From Vibrio hannami (GTDB taxonomy: Bacteria > Pseudomonadota > Gammaproteobacteria > Enterobacterales > Vibrionaceae), in the NCBI RefSeq assembly GCF_029589055.1, contig NZ_JARQZP010000003.1, forward strand, positions 1,798,001 to 1,862,000: DNA of 64,000 nucleotides, given 5' to 3'. Every line of letters starts with the position of its first letter. The first letter of the stretch is position 1. The position numbers were made by a program, and so were the translations under genes. The notes beneath the pieces were generated by a model that saw nothing but the letters and a program-made list of their open reading frames with translations, did not search any database and was not told the origin of the DNA. Below are positions 8,821 through 17,935 of this stretch, piece after piece.

Positions 8821-10125
8821 CTATAAGCATTTTTCCTTAACCTTGCCGATGTAAGGATACAAAAATGCAAAACGCCCAACATAAAACAGAGTGAATGCTA
8901 ACCACAAACCATGATTCTGCCACTGTGGAACGGCAACCATCTGCGCAACCAAAAACAGCATCAGTGTGAAAAATGTCGAGTTACGCACCGGACGAGTGGT
9001 GCCTGTTCCAGTAAAAATACCATAGAAGGTTAAGCCGTAGCCTGCCACTACCGGGAATGCCAGCAGCCAAGGACTCATATCAGAGTAGATCGCAATTAAC
9101 TTTGGCAGTGTGGTAAACAGTATTACAATTTGATCGTCAAACAAAATGATAAACAGTGTCATAGCCAGAATAAATGCAGTGGTCCACTGAGTATTTAGCT
9201 TGATAACACTATTCAGTAAATTGGGGTTCTTCTGACCAACCGCTTTACCAGCGAATACACTTGATGCGTTGGCTACACCGTCAAACATGTAGCTTACGAT
9301 AAAAGTGACCTGCATAAGGATTGCGTTGGCAGCCAAAACATCAGAGCCAAGCTGCGAGCCTACACGCGCCATCATATTGAAGAATGTCAGCAAACATACG
9401 GTTCGTAATAGCAAATCCATGTTTGAAGAGACAATGACTTTAAGGTCTTTGCGAGACATCTTTGCTGTTTGTATATGGTCGAACAGGGAAAACCGACAGG
9501 TTTTGAGAACGATGGCCATTCCAATAACAAAAGTGGAGATTTGTGCAATTAGAGTAGCTATAGCAACGCCAGCGATGCCCATTTCGAAATGAAGAACAAA
9601 TATCAGGTCGAGCACAATGTTAAGCACGTTACCAAATACCTGAGTGAACAGGGTCGCCTTTGCTTTTGCTTGTCCCATTAGCCAACCAATAATGGTGTAG
9701 TTAAGCAAAACAAACGGTGCACCGAAAATCATGATATCGAAATAGATTCGAGCGTTTTGTCCAACTACTTCATCAGGGCTAATTATCCATTCGGCACCTT
9801 TCCAAATTGGCACTTGTAGCGCAATAAATACTAAACCAACGCACAAAGCTAGGACAAAAGGACGGAATAAACTGCTCGCTTGTTCTGCAGGGTCATTTTT
9901 GCCAAGTGCGATGGCACTCTGTCCTGTAGTACTCACACGAAAGAAACCGAACAGCCAGTACAAGGTGTTCATAATAATGGTACCAATGGCAACGCCACCA
10001 ATCAGTTCCGCGACACCAAGTTTTCCTATAACGGCGGTATCTACTGCACCCAGCAGAGGTTGGGTTACGGTAGATACAATAAATGGAAAAGCAATCTTAA
10101 AGTAGTCTTTATGAGACAGGTTCAT
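8821..10125 (-). CDS. MATE family efflux transporter, DinF-like
   Basis: A 434-residue polytopic membrane protein with about 12 helices. It opens YFKIAFPFIVSTVTQPLLGAVDTAVIGKLG, the DinF-branch version of the MATE motif, and repeats the pattern in the second half (QLGSDVLAANAILMQVTFIVSYMFDGVANASS). It exports cationic or organic compounds using an ion gradient. It lies 42 nt after the last ATPase gene of the ABC operon in the same direction, so it is probably co-transcribed; an exporter downstream of a metal/peptide importer could secrete a ligand that the importer retrieves, which is inference only. Confidence 0.9.
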   Translation of the reverse strand: MNLSHKDYFKIAFPFIVSTVTQPLLGAVDTAVIGKLGVAELIGGVAIGTIIMNTLYWLFGFFRVSTTGQSAIALGKNDPAEQASSLFRPFVLALCVGLVFIALQVPIWKGAEWIISPDEVVGQNARIYFDIMIFGAPFVLLNYTIIGWLMGQAKAKATLFTQVFGNVLNIVLDLIFVLHFEMGIAGVAIATLIAQISTFVIGMAIVLKTCRFSLFDHIQTAKMSRKDLKVIVSSNMDLLLRTVCLLTFFNMMARVGSQLGSDVLAANAILMQVTFIVSYMFDGVANASSVFAGKAVGQKNPNLLNSVIKLNTQWTTAFILAMTLFIILFDDQIVILFTTLPKLIAIYSDMSPWLLAFPVVAGYGLTFYGIFTGTGTTRPVRNSTFFTLMLFLVAQMVAVPQWQNHGLWLAFTLFYVGRFAFLYPYIGKVKEKCL

Positions 10126-10167
10126 GTTTGATTAAACTCGACTTAAATAGAATAAATAGGTGCTCAA

Positions 10168-10938
10168 TTACCTTAGTGAACGAGATAGACTTAAATTTGC
10201 TGCAACGAGCTTTTTCGTCATTTCATGAGTGGCTTCGTCTACTATGCAACCACTCGTTAGCTCTTCTACAACCTGACCTTCATGCATCACATAGATTTTG
10301 TCGCACAACATTTCTGCCAGAGCGAGGTCATGAGTGATAAACAGGCAGGCAAAGCCAAATTTTTGTTTTAATTCCAGGAAAAGCCTTACTACTTGTTTTT
10401 GGATGGTTGCGTCAAGCGCTGATGTTGCTTCATCACAAATAAGCAGCTTGGGGGATAGAGCGGTAGCACGAGCAAACGCAATTCGCTGCAACTGACCACC
10501 CGACAATTGGCTTGGGTATCGGTTAAGCAGATCTTTTGGTAAATGCACTCGTTCAAGCAATTCGATAGCTAACGCTTCAGATTGGGACTTATCGATCAAC
10601 TTAAAGTTAATAAAGGGTTCCAAAAGATATTTTTTAACGGTCATTCTTGCAGGAAAGCTAGCAAAGGGGTCCTGAAAAACCATCTGCACTTGCTGGTAGT
10701 ACTCAGCTAGTTTCCAGTCAGATAGAGGTTTATCCTGAAACAGGATCTCACCACTATCGCTGGTTGTGATTTGACACAACAGCCTTGCTAAAGTTGATTT
10801 ACCAGAGCCACTTGCCCCAACAATGCCAACACATTCGCCCTCATTGATCGAAATGTTCACAGACTTTAATGCGTGAAATCGTTCACCATTCCGTAGGAAG
10901 CTTTGATTTAATTTTTTTACCCGAACCAGTTCAGTCAT
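10168..10938 (-). CDS. ABC transporter ATP-binding protein, DppF/NikE type
   Basis: A 256-residue ATPase with Walker A GASGSGKSTLAR (about residue 40), Q-loop MVFQDPFASFPARMTVK, signature LSGGQLQRIAFARA, Walker B LLICDEATSALD and the H-loop ITHDLAL. The sequence belongs to the second ATPase of peptide/opine/nickel importers. Its start overlaps the end of the preceding ATPase gene by 8 nt, showing translational coupling. Substrate is set by the binding protein; see that entry. Confidence 0.93.
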   Translation of the reverse strand: MTELVRVKKLNQSFLRNGERFHALKSVNISINEGECVGIVGASGSGKSTLARLLCQITTSDSGEILFQDKPLSDWKLAEYYQQVQMVFQDPFASFPARMTVKKYLLEPFINFKLIDKSQSEALAIELLERVHLPKDLLNRYPSQLSGGQLQRIAFARATALSPKLLICDEATSALDATIQKQVVRLFLELKQKFGFACLFITHDLALAEMLCDKIYVMHEGQVVEELTSGCIVDEATHEMTKKLVAANLSLSRSLR

Positions 10939-11740
10939 TTTTTGGCTCCTTAACTGACGGATTCAATGTTGGTACTGCGTCGAGTAGCTCGCAGGTGTAG
11001 CAACCTTCTTCACGAGAGTGGATTTCGTCTAACGTACCATAATCAACAACTTCGCCATCTCTCATAACCAGAATTTTATTGGCAATTGCAGCACAGGCAG
11101 CCAGGTTATGGCTCACCATAATTACAGCCGTATTGTGATTTTCTTTGCGATTACGTAGCTCATCAAGAACCAGTTCTTGAGTTGATACATCCAGTGCTGA
11201 AGTCGGCTCATCCGCTAAGATAAGCTCTGGTTGCATGGCAAGTGAAATAGCGATAGCAACTCTTTGCTTCATGCCGCCACTTAGCTGCCAGGGGCGAGAT
11301 TTCAAAATACCATGCGGATCGGCTAATCCTAGTTTGCTAATCTCTTCCAGAGCGACTTGCTTGGCTTCGGCTTTGCTGATGGCTCTATGGTTGCGGATAG
11401 CTTCGATAAACTGGCTTTCAATACTTACCATTGGGCTCAGGGTTGCTCCGGGGTTTTGAAATACCATAGCGATACACCCTCCACGTAATGCTCGCCATTG
11501 CTTAGCATTTTGGGTGAATAAATCGATACCATCGAACCGGATTGTTCCAGAGTCGATAGTGGCACTTTTGCCCAGGAGGTTGATAATGGTGCGTATCAGG
11601 GTGGTTTTTCCACTGCCACTTTCACCTACTACAGCAAGGATTTCTCCTTGCTGTAGAGTAAAACCAACCTTCTTTAATACCTGACTCGTATGGTCATAAG
11701 ATACCGAAAGGTCGTTAACCTCAAGAATAGGTTGTGTCAT
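10931..11740 (-). CDS. ABC transporter ATP-binding protein, DppD/NikD type
   Basis: A 269-residue ATPase with Walker A GESGSGKTTLIR, Q-loop MVFQNPGATLSPMVSIESQ, signature LSGGMKQRVAIAISLA, Walker B LILADEPTSALD and H-loop VSHNLAA. It pairs with the downstream ATPase to energise the two-permease importer. It follows the binding-protein gene by 18 nt. Confidence 0.93.
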   Translation of the reverse strand: MTQPILEVNDLSVSYDHTSQVLKKVGFTLQQGEILAVVGESGSGKTTLIRTIINLLGKSATIDSGTIRFDGIDLFTQNAKQWRALRGGCIAMVFQNPGATLSPMVSIESQFIEAIRNHRAISKAEAKQVALEEISKLGLADPHGILKSRPWQLSGGMKQRVAIAISLAMQPELILADEPTSALDVSTQELVLDELRNRKENHNTAVIMVSHNLAACAAIANKILVMRDGEVVDYGTLDEIHSREEGCYTCELLDAVPTLNPSVKEPKND

Positions 11741-11758
11741 TTATCTGTTCTTAATCTA

Positions 11759-13282
11759 TTACTTAGCAAGCTTTATTCGATCGTCTACATAATAGATTTC
11801 AGAAGTGAATCTGTAGATACCGTCAAGACGTTTGTTGTGCACCAGATTGCCACGTTGGTAGAACAAGAAAATACCGGCAGCATCTTCCATCAGTAGTTTA
11901 GAACCTTGCTGACCGAGTTCGTTGCGCTGCTCTTTATCCGTTACACGTTCTAGCCTGACAAGTAGTTCATCAAACTGTGGGTTGCTGTAACCACCGGAGT
12001 TTCCGTGTGCACCTGTTTTAAAGCTCGATTCCAGGAAGTATTGTGGATCCAGTGTTGGAGCTGACGTCCAGCGTTCATAAAGAAAGTCATACTGACCTTG
12101 TTTTGCCGCTTCAGTATGGTTTTCCATCTGTAGCACTTCCATATCGATGCCAACTTTTTTAAGCTCCGACTGCATTGCGATACCGATGTTCTTAGCCACT
12201 GAGCCGTGATTAGGCATGCTTATATATTTAAGGGTGATCTTCTCACCATTAAACTCACGGAAGCCGTCACCGTCAGTGTCTTTAATACCAACTTTATCTA
12301 GCAGTGCTTTTGCTTTTTCCATGTCATAGGTGTAGACATCATCACCACTCAGACCAAATGGCAGCAAGTCATTAAATGGACCACGTGCAGGAATACCGCC
12401 GGCAATACGTCCAGCATAAACATCTTTTCGAATTGCATGGCGAATTGCTTGACGGAACTCAGGAAGCTTCATCCACGGGTGGTTAAAGTTAGTGCGCAAG
12501 AAAAAGATACGTAGGTTAGGACCGGTAAGGACGCTAAGCTTTGGATCTTTCTCTAAGATAGTAAGGTCCATTGGGCTAATTTGCGTGGCAAGGTCAAGCT
12601 CTCCAGACTGTAGCGCCATCGAACGCGCGGCTGGATCTTGAATGTACTTAACGTTGATGGTTTCGATAGTTGGTTCACCATTCCAGTAAGCCGCATGTTT
12701 TTTAAGTACTAAGCCAGTCTCTGCATTGAAGCTTTCTACTTTAAATGCACCTGTTGCAACTGGCTTAAAGCGAAAATCGTCATTGTTCTCAGCTGCGTTG
12801 GCATCAACGATAATATAAAGCGGATCAGCTAACTCATTTAAAAGTGTTGCATAAGGGTATTGAGTTTTGATCACCAGGCGCATGCCGTCGGCTTCTATTG
12901 ATTCGATAGGTAACACCATATCTTTGCGGTTTGTTAGCTTCAATACACGCTCAATAGAGGCTTTTGCTGCTTTAGCGTCTACTTTTTCACCATTATGGAA
13001 TACCACACCTTCGCGGATAGTGAACTCGGTTGTGAGCTCATCTAACTGCTTCCAACTCGACGCAACCATAGGTTTGAACTTCAAGTTTTCATCGATTTGG
13101 ATAAGGTTTTCACCTACACCAACTCGGCTCAGTGTCCAACCGTTCCAGGCTGTTGTTGGTTCTACGTCACCATCAATCCAAAATAGCGCCATGTTGACGG
13201 TTTTATCTGAATTATTTGCCTGAACGCTAAATGCACATAGCAGTGCACTTAACGAAAGCAAAAGGATGTGAATAAATTTCAT
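11759..13282 (-). CDS. Family-5 extracellular solute-binding protein, NikA/DppA-like
   Basis: A 507-residue periplasmic protein with a Sec signal peptide (MKFIHILLLSLSALLCAFSVQA). The mature region has the SBP_bac_5 layout: FTIREGVVFHNGEKVDAKAAKASIERVL, then FKPVATGAFKV, AARSMALQSGELDLATQ and, near the C-terminus, HGNSGGYSNPQFDELL. The HGNSGGY stretch is seen in the nickel/opine-metallophore branch rather than in classical DppA, which favours a metal-complex ligand, but peptides cannot be excluded. No lipobox is visible. The gene sits between the permease and ATPase genes of one operon under a Zur-like box. Confidence 0.88.
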   Translation of the reverse strand: MKFIHILLLSLSALLCAFSVQANNSDKTVNMALFWIDGDVEPTTAWNGWTLSRVGVGENLIQIDENLKFKPMVASSWKQLDELTTEFTIREGVVFHNGEKVDAKAAKASIERVLKLTNRKDMVLPIESIEADGMRLVIKTQYPYATLLNELADPLYIIVDANAAENNDDFRFKPVATGAFKVESFNAETGLVLKKHAAYWNGEPTIETINVKYIQDPAARSMALQSGELDLATQISPMDLTILEKDPKLSVLTGPNLRIFFLRTNFNHPWMKLPEFRQAIRHAIRKDVYAGRIAGGIPARGPFNDLLPFGLSGDDVYTYDMEKAKALLDKVGIKDTDGDGFREFNGEKITLKYISMPNHGSVAKNIGIAMQSELKKVGIDMEVLQMENHTEAAKQGQYDFLYERWTSAPTLDPQYFLESSFKTGAHGNSGGYSNPQFDELLVRLERVTDKEQRNELGQQGSKLLMEDAAGIFLFYQRGNLVHNKRLDGIYRFTSEIYYVDDRIKLAK

Positions 13283-13310
13283 TTTTTATAGTCCTTGATA
13301 AATTGGCGTA

Positions 13311-14132
13311 CTAGCTGCGTTCTGGGTTTAAGTATTTACGCGTTGTGTCGCCTAAGATATTGAAAATCATTACTACGATAAAAATTGCTATACCAGGGTA
13401 TATCACCAGCCAGGGGGCACTCTGGAGGTAAGTTCTGCCTTCACTTAGCATATTTCCCCATTCTGGAGTCGGCGGTTGAATGCCTAGCCCCAGGAATGAC
13501 AAACCAGCCATTGCCAACATCATATTGCCGATATCGAGGCTAAGTTGAGTAAGTAGTGCCGGCATCACAGCTGGGAGTAAATAACTCCAGAACAGTTTGA
13601 AGTTGCTAGCACCTGCCATACGTCCGGCTATGATGGCCTCGCTCTGCATTTCAGATTTAATTAGCACTCGGCTCAGGCGTGCAAATTTAGTCCACCAGAT
13701 AATGCCTAACGCGATCATCATGTTAATGATGCCGGGGCCTAATAACCCAACAACTGCAATGGCAAACACCATATCCGGGAAAGCCAGCAATGCATCAGAT
13801 AGTCGCATCAAAAAGGTATCAGTGTGACCACCTCGCATTCCGGCTAAGCTACCAATGCAGATACCGAGTACAAAGATAATGGCAAGCATGCCAAAGGTTA
13901 TGCCTAGCGAAACTGCAGCACCGTGTAAAAGGCGTGACAGAATATCTCGCCCCACCTGATCGGTGCCGAGTAGGTACACGTCATTTGGAGGGGAGAGTAT
14001 GTATAAAAAATCGGCTTCAAGTGGATCATGGGGTGCTAACAGTGGCCCGAGTAATGCGATCACCACAGTGAGCAAAGCAACGAACAACGCCAGGAAGAAC
14101 TGATGTTTTTTATTAAATAGGGAATGGTTCAT
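13311..14132 (-). CDS. ABC transporter permease, DppC/NikC type
   Basis: A 273-residue inner-membrane permease with an N-terminal helix followed by LLGTDQVGRDILSRLLHGAAVSLGI, the family signature, and the cytoplasmic EAA-loop region SEAIIAGRMAGASNFKLFWSYLLPAVMP that contacts the ATPases. Five to six helices are visible. It starts 5 nt after the end of the first permease gene and precedes the binding protein by 28 nt. Confidence 0.92.
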   Translation of the reverse strand: MNHSLFNKKHQFFLALFVALLTVVIALLGPLLAPHDPLEADFLYILSPPNDVYLLGTDQVGRDILSRLLHGAAVSLGITFGMLAIIFVLGICIGSLAGMRGGHTDTFLMRLSDALLAFPDMVFAIAVVGLLGPGIINMMIALGIIWWTKFARLSRVLIKSEMQSEAIIAGRMAGASNFKLFWSYLLPAVMPALLTQLSLDIGNMMLAMAGLSFLGLGIQPPTPEWGNMLSEGRTYLQSAPWLVIYPGIAIFIVVMIFNILGDTTRKYLNPERS

Positions 14133-14137
14133 CTCTG

Positions 14138-15068
14138 TTAACCCTTAGTACTCAAGCGAGGATCCAGAAGTGAAGCTGCCATATCAGACAGTAAACTCAC
14201 GCTCATGTAGATGACCACCATAATGACTACGTATGCTTGAAGTACTGGATAATCCCGAAATGAGATAGCCTCTAATGCCATGCGTCCAAGCCCTGGCCAT
14301 GAGAAAATCGATTCCACCACGACGGTACCACCAAGCAATAGAGCACATGAGAGTCCAAACAGTGTCGATAGTCCGCCTAATATCGATGGCAGTACATGTC
14401 GCAATATAATCACGCTCTCTTTGGTACCTCGTGCACGAGCTCCCACGACATAAGGCTTGCTCATCTCTTCTTCGATCATCGCCTGGATTTGGCGGGTATA
14501 TCGACCAATAAGCGGCAAAGCTAACGTCAGAGCAGGCAATACAATGCTGGAAGCAGCATATGGGTCTGTGATTTTGAACCAGTTTAAGTTCACTACAAAA
14601 GCAACGATCAACATTAAACCTAACCAAAAATCAGGGATAGAAATCGCGGCGAAAGCAAATATACGAAGGAATAGCTCCCCCCTTGACTCTCTTAAAAGTG
14701 AGCCAAAAACACCAAATAATGTTGCAAAGAAAACCATGATGAGAATTGCACATGCAGCAAGCTTGAACGTCATTCCCATCCGGTGGCTAACCATGTCAAA
14801 CACCGGCTCGCCAGTTTTGAGAGAGGTTCCGGCATCAAGCTGTAAGATACCGGACAACCAATCAAAATATTGCACGATAAATGGTCTATCTAAGCCCATT
14901 GAAATTTGCATACTGCGAAGTGCTTCTTCACTAGGCGATACACCTCTGGCTTCAAAATGAGATCTGCGCTGGGTCTCCGGGGCTAAGCCAGGTAAGAAAG
15001 TAGGTAAGTAATGTTGCGGCCAGTACAACCAGAGCAAACTCTGCAAGTTTCTTAGCGATAGCGCTCAT
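14138..15068 (-). pseudogene. ABC transporter permease, DppB/NikB type, with an N-terminal frameshift
   Basis: The main frame gives a normal DppB-type permease from HFEARGVSPSEEAL onward, including the EAA-loop MSKPYVVGARARGTKESVIILRHVLP. Its own upstream residues are nonsense and begin at a TTG. In the adjacent frame an ATG at 15068 starts MSAIAKKLAEFALVVLAATL followed by TYFLTWLSPGDPAQI, the correct N-terminal helix and GDPA motif, which joins HFEARG if one base near 14957–14963 is removed. The intact product would be about 310 residues. It is the first gene of the operon. The indel is either a true mutation, which would inactivate the importer, or a base-calling error. Confidence 0.8.
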
Positions 15069-15137
15069 CTGAATTCCGAAAAACTGGGTGTTACAAATCA
15101 AAGTTGAAATAAATGGTAACAAATCTCATTAAGATCT

Positions 15138-15161
15138 GGAATGTTATACTATTACAAATGA
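15138..15161 (-). promoter_or_regulatory. Zur-box-like operator upstream of the ABC/MATE operon
   Basis: The interrupted palindrome centred on ATGTTATACTATTACA lies 70–93 nt upstream of the restored permease start. It resembles the enterobacterial Zur operator core (ATGTTATAATATCACA, recalled from znu promoters) at 14 of 16 positions. A plausible -10 overlaps it. This suggests zinc-responsive repression. The rest of 15069–15433, a divergent intergenic region, shows no other recognisable signal. Confidence 0.5.
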
Positions 15162-15433
15162 ATGTCTAGGTATATTTGGGCTTTCTATCGGTTTAGCAGG
15201 GTGTTTATGCAGAAAAAAGTTTAACCACTGTTTTATCTATTTATGCTGTGAATGGGTTTTTATTAAAGTTGTTTTTGGCCTTATTTCTCATGGTAGGGAG
15301 TTGCTCTAGGTCATGATGATAGCTCTTTGTGTTTTCTTCACATTTTATTAACAAGCAGTTTGTTGTTCAGAGTAAATTCGTTAGAGTAGATGCACTAAGA
15401 GAATAAGCCTCCAGTGTTTCAGAGATTGTAGAT

Positions 15434-15967
15434 ATGTATCCATTCTTTCGATTTATTAAAACAACCCTTCAGGCAAAGAAGCGCTCCAAAATTGCCTTTA
15501 CTGATCAAAGTGCCATCCGATTCTACTGTCACCCGTGGGACATTGATATGTGGGGTGAAATGAACAATGGTAGGGTGCTCACTCTGTACGACATTGGGCG
15601 AATGGATGTGGCGATTCGGTGCAATTTAGATAAGGCCCTAATGAAAAATAAATGGGCGTTGGTGGTGGCTGGAAGTTCAGTTCGTTATCGTAAACGTATT
15701 AAGATGTTCGACCATATTACTATGAAAACTCAATGCGTTGGCGTTGATGATAAATGGTTCTACCTTGAGCAATCGATGTGGGTAAAGGACAAGCCCTGTT
15801 CTTCTGTATTGATTCGTGCAGGTATTACATCAAAAGATGGGCTGGTTCATCCATCATTGGTTGCTAACGCGATTGGCGCTGAATACACAGAGGGGAATCT
15901 ACCTCTATGGGTAAGAGAATGGATAGACTCAGAGCAGCACCGTCCATGGCCCCCAACTGCTAACTAA
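15434..15967 (+). CDS. Hotdog-fold thioesterase-like protein (4HBT/FadM type)
   Basis: A 177-residue protein with the hotdog thioesterase layout: IRFYCHPWDIDMWGEMNNGRVLTLYDIGRMD, with the MNNGRYL-like turn characteristic of acyl-CoA thioesterase-like proteins of the FadM/YbgC kind, followed by VVAGSSVRYRKRIKMFDHITMKT. It may hydrolyse acyl-CoAs in the cytoplasm; the substrate is unknown. It is a single gene, divergent from the ABC operon and convergent with a LysR gene. Confidence 0.82.
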   Translation: MYPFFRFIKTTLQAKKRSKIAFTDQSAIRFYCHPWDIDMWGEMNNGRVLTLYDIGRMDVAIRCNLDKALMKNKWALVVAGSSVRYRKRIKMFDHITMKTQCVGVDDKWFYLEQSMWVKDKPCSSVLIRAGITSKDGLVHPSLVANAIGAEYTEGNLPLWVREWIDSEQHRPWPPTAN

Positions 15968-15979
15968 ATATCAGGGTGT

Positions 15980-16867
15980 TTAGCTAATTCGACTAATAAT
16001 AAAGTCGATAAACAAGCGAATGCGCTTAGGCAGGTTATCCCGCGAAGAGTAATAGATCCAGACAGGTCTTGGTGAAACCCAGGAAGATTCAAGAACAGGA
16101 ACAACATCGCCTTGTTCCAGATCTTTTTCCACATGCCACTTCCCCATATAGGCGAGACCAAGACTATTCTCCATAGCGATTTTAGCCGCGCTAATATTAG
16201 AGATATTCAGATTGCCTTTGGGGATAAACTGAATATGCTCACCTTTACTGTCCATCAGAGGCCAGAAGAATTTTCTGCCCGAAGAGAGTGGACGATAAGC
16301 GATACAGTTGTGTTCTGCCAACTCCTCTATAGATGTTGGTAGTCCAACGGTCTCTTTATACTCTCTACTGGCAAATAGGCCACCTTGCATATTGTATAAA
16401 GGTCTGGCTACCAGGCGACTATCTTCATTTATCTGATTGCCAACACCGATATCGAACCCTTCTTCAATAATGTCTAAAACCTGATCGTCAAAGACCAGAT
16501 CTAACTCAATGTCAGGGTAAATCTTAAGAAACTCAGGGATATGAGGCATGATAAATTCACGGCCAAAACTATCCGGTAGGTTAACCCTTATTTTCCCAGC
16601 AGGACTTTTGTTTTGCTCTGTCAGTCCATCAATGCTGTTTTCGATTTCAGAAATCAGAGGATAGACTTGCTGATAAAGTGTCGAACCGTCTTCAGTTAAA
16701 GAAAACTGTCGAGTATTTCTGTGAAATAGCCGGACTCCGGTTTGCTTTTCAAGCGCAGCAACCCCTTTGCTTACTGCTGCGGCAGAGATTCCTAATTTTC
16801 GACCAGCAGCCGAAAAGCTGCCTTCCTGTGCTGCGACGATAAACAGTGGAAGCTGTGATGGAATCAT
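15980..16867 (-). CDS. LysR family transcriptional regulator
   Basis: A 295-residue LTTR with an N-terminal winged HTH (LPLFIVAAQEGSFSAAGRKLGISAAAVSKGVAALEKQTGVRLFHR) and a C-terminal substrate-binding-like effector domain beginning around SPAGKIRVNLPDSFGREF. It belongs to the CrgA-like subgroup. It is divergent from the DUF1330 gene at 17019, a probable target, across a 151-nt region. Confidence 0.93.
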   Translation of the reverse strand: MIPSQLPLFIVAAQEGSFSAAGRKLGISAAAVSKGVAALEKQTGVRLFHRNTRQFSLTEDGSTLYQQVYPLISEIENSIDGLTEQNKSPAGKIRVNLPDSFGREFIMPHIPEFLKIYPDIELDLVFDDQVLDIIEEGFDIGVGNQINEDSRLVARPLYNMQGGLFASREYKETVGLPTSIEELAEHNCIAYRPLSSGRKFFWPLMDSKGEHIQFIPKGNLNISNISAAKIAMENSLGLAYMGKWHVEKDLEQGDVVPVLESSWVSPRPVWIYYSSRDNLPKRIRLFIDFIISRIS

Positions 16868-17018
16868 GCTGACCTCGTAGATATGGGGTGTTCCTGCCTA
16901 TTTTAACTTATAGGAGCTTATACGATCAGTAACCTTTGGTTATAACTGATATAACCTTTTACCCTCTACTGGTTATAAATCATGTAAGTAAAATATTGTG
17001 TAAAATCAGGAGAACAAC

Positions 17019-17315
17019 ATGCAACCAATATACGTTTATATCCAGTTTAATATCAAAGACATGGAAGCGTTCAAGCGCTATGGTGAAAAGGTTTCTGAAA
17101 CAACGGAAATTTATGGTGGTAAGACGATTGCTATTAACAAAGCTCCAGCGGCTATTTATGGTGAAGTAGGTGCAGAGGTTTGTGTCATTCAGCAATGGCC
17201 TTCTCTGGAAACTGCACAAAAATGGCATGACTCTCCTGAATACGCGCCGCTTAAAAAACTGCGTGATGATGAAGCGATGAGTGATCTGAAGATCATTCCG
17301 GTTCCGGCATTATAA
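17019..17315 (+). CDS. DUF1330 family protein
   Basis: A 98-residue ferredoxin-like-fold protein with the DUF1330 pattern: YVYIQFNIKDMEAFKRYGEKV, then YGGKTIAINKAP and the terminal WPSLETAQKWHDSPEYAPLKKLRDD. AGGAG precedes the ATG by 7 nt. Members are often found with LysR regulators and oxidoreductases, but no enzymatic function is established. Divergent LysR gene upstream. Confidence 0.9.
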   Translation: MQPIYVYIQFNIKDMEAFKRYGEKVSETTEIYGGKTIAINKAPAAIYGEVGAEVCVIQQWPSLETAQKWHDSPEYAPLKKLRDDEAMSDLKIIPVPAL

Positions 17316-17444
17316 TAAGAGGTGAAAGACCTTAGGGTAAGCAAGGCTAAAGCAATAAAATACCAAAACTCAGGCAGCAATTTTCAATCCTGAATACTTC
17401 TCTCTCGCTATTCTGTATACAGATTAAGCGAGGGGGATTCATAG

Positions 17445-17813
17445 ATGAAATACGGTTTTTTATCACTATTATTGTTGGCAGGATCTACTGTTGCACAACC
17501 ACTACCGACAGCAATTGACTGTTATCAAAGCAGTACGCAGGCGAGAGATATTGATGCGTATATGGCGTGTTTTACCGATGATGCTGTAATGGTTGATGTT
17601 TCTCGGACGTTTGAAGGTCAAAGTGCGATAAGACGATGGGCGCTTAATGAAGTCATCCCATCGGGCGATTCATTCTCACACAAAGATATACTGGAAACAT
17701 CTCCGGGTTATGCCAAGACACTAGTCAAGTGGAGTGCCTGGAACGCCCATTATCATTACTGGTGGAATGATGGAGGGAAAATTACCCGTATGTCACTGCA
17801 ATACGCAGATTAA
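17445..17813 (+). CDS. Exported NTF2/SnoaL-like protein
   Basis: A 122-residue protein with an apparent signal peptide (MKYGFLSLLLLAGSTVA) and an NTF2-like cone: YQSSTQARDIDAYMACFTDDAVMVDVSRTFEGQSAIRRW, typical of SnoaL-like proteins. GAGGGGG precedes the ATG. No catalytic assignment is possible; export is unusual for the fold but recurs at 24.4 kb. An intrinsic terminator follows. Confidence 0.8.
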   Translation: MKYGFLSLLLLAGSTVAQPLPTAIDCYQSSTQARDIDAYMACFTDDAVMVDVSRTFEGQSAIRRWALNEVIPSGDSFSHKDILETSPGYAKTLVKWSAWNAHYHYWWNDGGKITRMSLQYAD

Positions 17814-17904
17814 CTTCGGTTCTTCTCAGGCCTACAGACCTTACTTAACCAAATTTTTCATGTAATTCATTTTTTGTTGTATTTGCTTTCCTTTGAAGCC
17901 TGCC

Positions 17905-17935
17905 GCCGAGCCATCATACTCGGCGTTTTTTATTT
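17905..17935 (+). terminator. Intrinsic terminator
   Basis: GCCGAG and CTCGGC flank an 8-nt loop and are followed by GTTTTTTATTT. It terminates the SnoaL-like gene and abuts the stop of the convergent diguanylate cyclase gene. Confidence 0.85.

Noticed and set aside
10168..15068. Named nickel (nikABCDE) operon
   Set aside because: Gene order differs (permeases, then binding protein, then ATPases), no NikR site was seen, and the operator resembles a Zur box, so the substrate is left open.
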